Positions 62,874-64,000 of a stretch of 64,000 nucleotides of DNA are shown here, in pieces. Where the stretch lies: contig LFSR01000044.1 in NCBI GenBank assembly GCA_001513155.1, forward strand, positions 35,663-99,662, read 5' to 3'. The DNA comes from Syntrophomonas sp. DTU018 (GTDB lineage Bacteria; Bacillota; Syntrophomonadia; Syntrophomonadales; Syntrophomonadaceae). The notes below the pieces were generated by a model, which saw only the letters and a list, made by a program, of their open reading frames with translations, did no database searches and was not told the origin of the DNA. Every line of letters starts with the position of its first letter. The stretch's first letter is position 1. Made by a program: the position numbers and the translations under genes.

Positions 62874-64000
62874 TTACCTTACTAACAGCAACGCCAGCTG
62901 CGGAATATAAGTGGTTGCAATCAACACGGGAATACATACAGCGATAAACTGCAAAACTGGTGATAGGACCTTATCCATGGTCAAGTTAGCCATTTTACAA
63001 GCCACGAAAATATTGCATGCAAAAGGCGGGGTAATCATACCGATTTCCAGGTTAAGCAGCATAATGGCTGCAAAGTGAACAGGATCAACCCCATAAGCCA
63101 CAGCTGCAGGAGCCAGAATAGGTGCCAGGAGCAGGATAGCGGTATTGGTTTCCATGAACATACCGACCACGATTAAAACCAGGTTGAGCATTAACAGGAA
63201 TAAATACTTGTTTTCCGTAATGCTGAACAGCCAGTCGGTAACTGCTTGGGCAGTACCAGCATAGGTAAACATGGCACTGGGTACAGCAGCGGTGGCAATC
63301 AGCATCATAATACCGGCAGCGGTCACAGCACTTTTCCTGGTTACCTGGATTAATCCTTCTCCAGATTTATCTTTAAAGATCAAAGGATAAATGATCCAGC
63401 CGGCTATTAAGCCATAGAGCACGGCTACAGCGCCAGCTTCGGTGGGGGTCATGACACCACCATAGACGCCGGCAAAGATAATCAGCGGCATCAAAAGAGC
63501 TACCAGACCACGCGGGGTAGTTTTAGTAATCTGAGAGAGATAGATTTTACTGTTAAATTCACCTTCAAGAATTTGTTCCTGTTTGGCATAGAAAATACGA
63601 TTAAAGATGCAGTAAAAAATAGTCAGCAATACACCGGGAATCAGAGTCGCCAGCCAGACATCTGCTACTGACTGTCCAACTGCTATAGCATAAACTACAC
63701 CGGGAATACTCGGGGGGATCAAAATTCCCAGAAACCCGGATGAGGCAATAAGAGCAGTTGCATATTTTTTATCATATCCGGATCTGACCATTTCCGGCAG
63801 CATCATGCCGCCGATAGCTGATACGGTAGCCACAGAAGAACCAGAAATAGTTCCGAATAATGCCGAGGCGATAATCGCGGTTGAACCCACCGCTCCTTTA
63901 GCCCGGCCGCACAAGGCTCGTATCCAGGCCACCAAAGCCCTGGTAATACCACCCAGAGACATAACGTCACCGGCATAAATAAAAGCGGGAATAGCTAAAT
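62874..64000 (-). CDS. TRAP transporter large permease (DctM), 5' end outside the window
   Basis: The reading frame is open to the window edge: upstream of the internal ATG at 63962 it reads LAIPAFIYAGDVMSLGG, typical of DctM about 45-60 residues from its start, so the ATG is not the true start. About 375 residues are visible with ten or so hydrophobic helices and the conserved LIPPSIPGVVYA, TPTEAGAVA and GMITPPFACN. It drives Na+ or H+ coupled uptake of an organic acid with a DctP binding protein and DctQ subunit, presumably encoded outside the window to the right. Confidence 0.93.
   Translation of the reverse strand, partial: LAIPAFIYAGDVMSLGGITRALVAWIRALCGRAKGAVGSTAIIASALFGTISGSSVATVSAIGGMMLPEMVRSGYDKKYATALIASSGFLGILIPPSIPGVVYAIAVGQSVADVWLATLIPGVLLTIFYCIFNRIFYAKQEQILEGEFNSKIYLSQITKTTPRGLVALLMPLIIFAGVYGGVMTPTEAGAVAVLYGLIAGWIIYPLIFKDKSGEGLIQVTRKSAVTAAGIMMLIATAAVPSAMFTYAGTAQAVTDWLFSITENKYLFLLMLNLVLIVVGMFMETNTAILLLAPILAPAAVAYGVDPVHFAAIMLLNLEIGMITPPFACNIFVACKMANLTMDKVLSPVLQFIAVCIPVLIATTYIPQLALLLVR

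Noticed and set aside
63962..64000. ATG at 63962 as true start of the TRAP permease
   Set aside because: The frame continues upstream to the window edge with typical DctM residues, so the gene is cut by the window and the ATG is internal.
1..64000. tRNA, rRNA, riboswitch, phage or transposase genes
   Set aside because: I looked in all gaps and found no cloverleaf, rRNA stretch, known riboswitch core or transposase motif; a covariance-model scan would be needed to exclude small RNAs.

Overview
The window looks like a chromosomal segment from a spore-forming, anaerobic, fatty-acid-metabolising Firmicute; the gene content is most like the Syntrophomonas group (inference from gene content, no database search was possible). 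Pointers are several beta-oxidation enzymes and CoA-transferases, an Isc-type Fe-S operon with its cysteine synthase, Bacillus/Clostridium-like gene orders (miaB-ricA-mutS-mutL-miaA-hfq and spoVK-ynbB-glnA next to lexA), meso-diaminopimelate dehydrogenase, S-layer homology repeats and strong AGGAGG-type ribosome binding sites. No rRNA, tRNA, phage, transposase gene or CRISPR array was found.

Layout. 1-1420: end of a thiolase and an acyl-CoA dehydrogenase. 1520-10206: mixed housekeeping genes (D-Ala-D-Ala carboxypeptidase, small zinc-finger-like protein, diguanylate cyclase, 2-hydroxyacid dehydrogenase, meso-DAP dehydrogenase, membrane and lipoprotein genes, metallo-hydrolase). 10258-13448: two crotonase-family genes (one with dienoyl-CoA isomerase residues) around a GldA-type dehydrogenase. 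13537-27138: envelope protein, FAD-Rieske oxidoreductase, UV endonuclease, metallo-hydrolase, a repeat-rich gap, a short DUF1540 gene, a DUF3147 pair, a guanylate-kinase/DUF1653 fusion, glycerol kinase, lipase, CBM25 protein and a radical SAM protein. 27233-32334: murB, then larA divergent from a two-gene D-lactate/glycolate dehydrogenase. 32724-38208: ttcA, lexA with a readable SOS promoter, glnA, DUF456, ynbB-like and spoVK genes. 38306-43324: iscR-iscS-iscU-mnmA-cysK and nadA. 43475-54792: one long leftward block miaB-ricA-like-mutS-hyuA-HDAC-mutL-methyltransferase-miaA-hfq. 55092-64000: a leftward catabolic cluster, TRAP permease-SDR-CoA-transferase-GldA-type dehydrogenase-3-hydroxyacyl-CoA dehydrogenase-crotonase-thiolase-CoA-transferase.

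Functionally, the catabolic cluster can import an organic acid, activate it by CoA transfer and run hydration, oxidation and thiolysis to acetyl-CoA; the acyl-CoA dehydrogenase at the left end supplies the remaining step of butyrate-type oxidation. The isc operon supports the Fe-S enzymes nearby (NadA, MiaB, GlcF-like subunit, Rieske protein, radical SAM protein, probably TtcA and the RicA-like protein).

The most unusual items are a small repeat element that sits directly against intrinsic terminator hairpins in two places, once between two almost identical copies of the same 26-bp hairpin; a histone-deacetylase-like enzyme with a cysteine-rich tail and a hydantoinase-like gene translationally coupled to mutL; the Gmk-DUF1653 fusion; and GldA-type dehydrogenases found twice in acyl-CoA clusters. 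No clearly new multi-gene defence or mobile system was seen.
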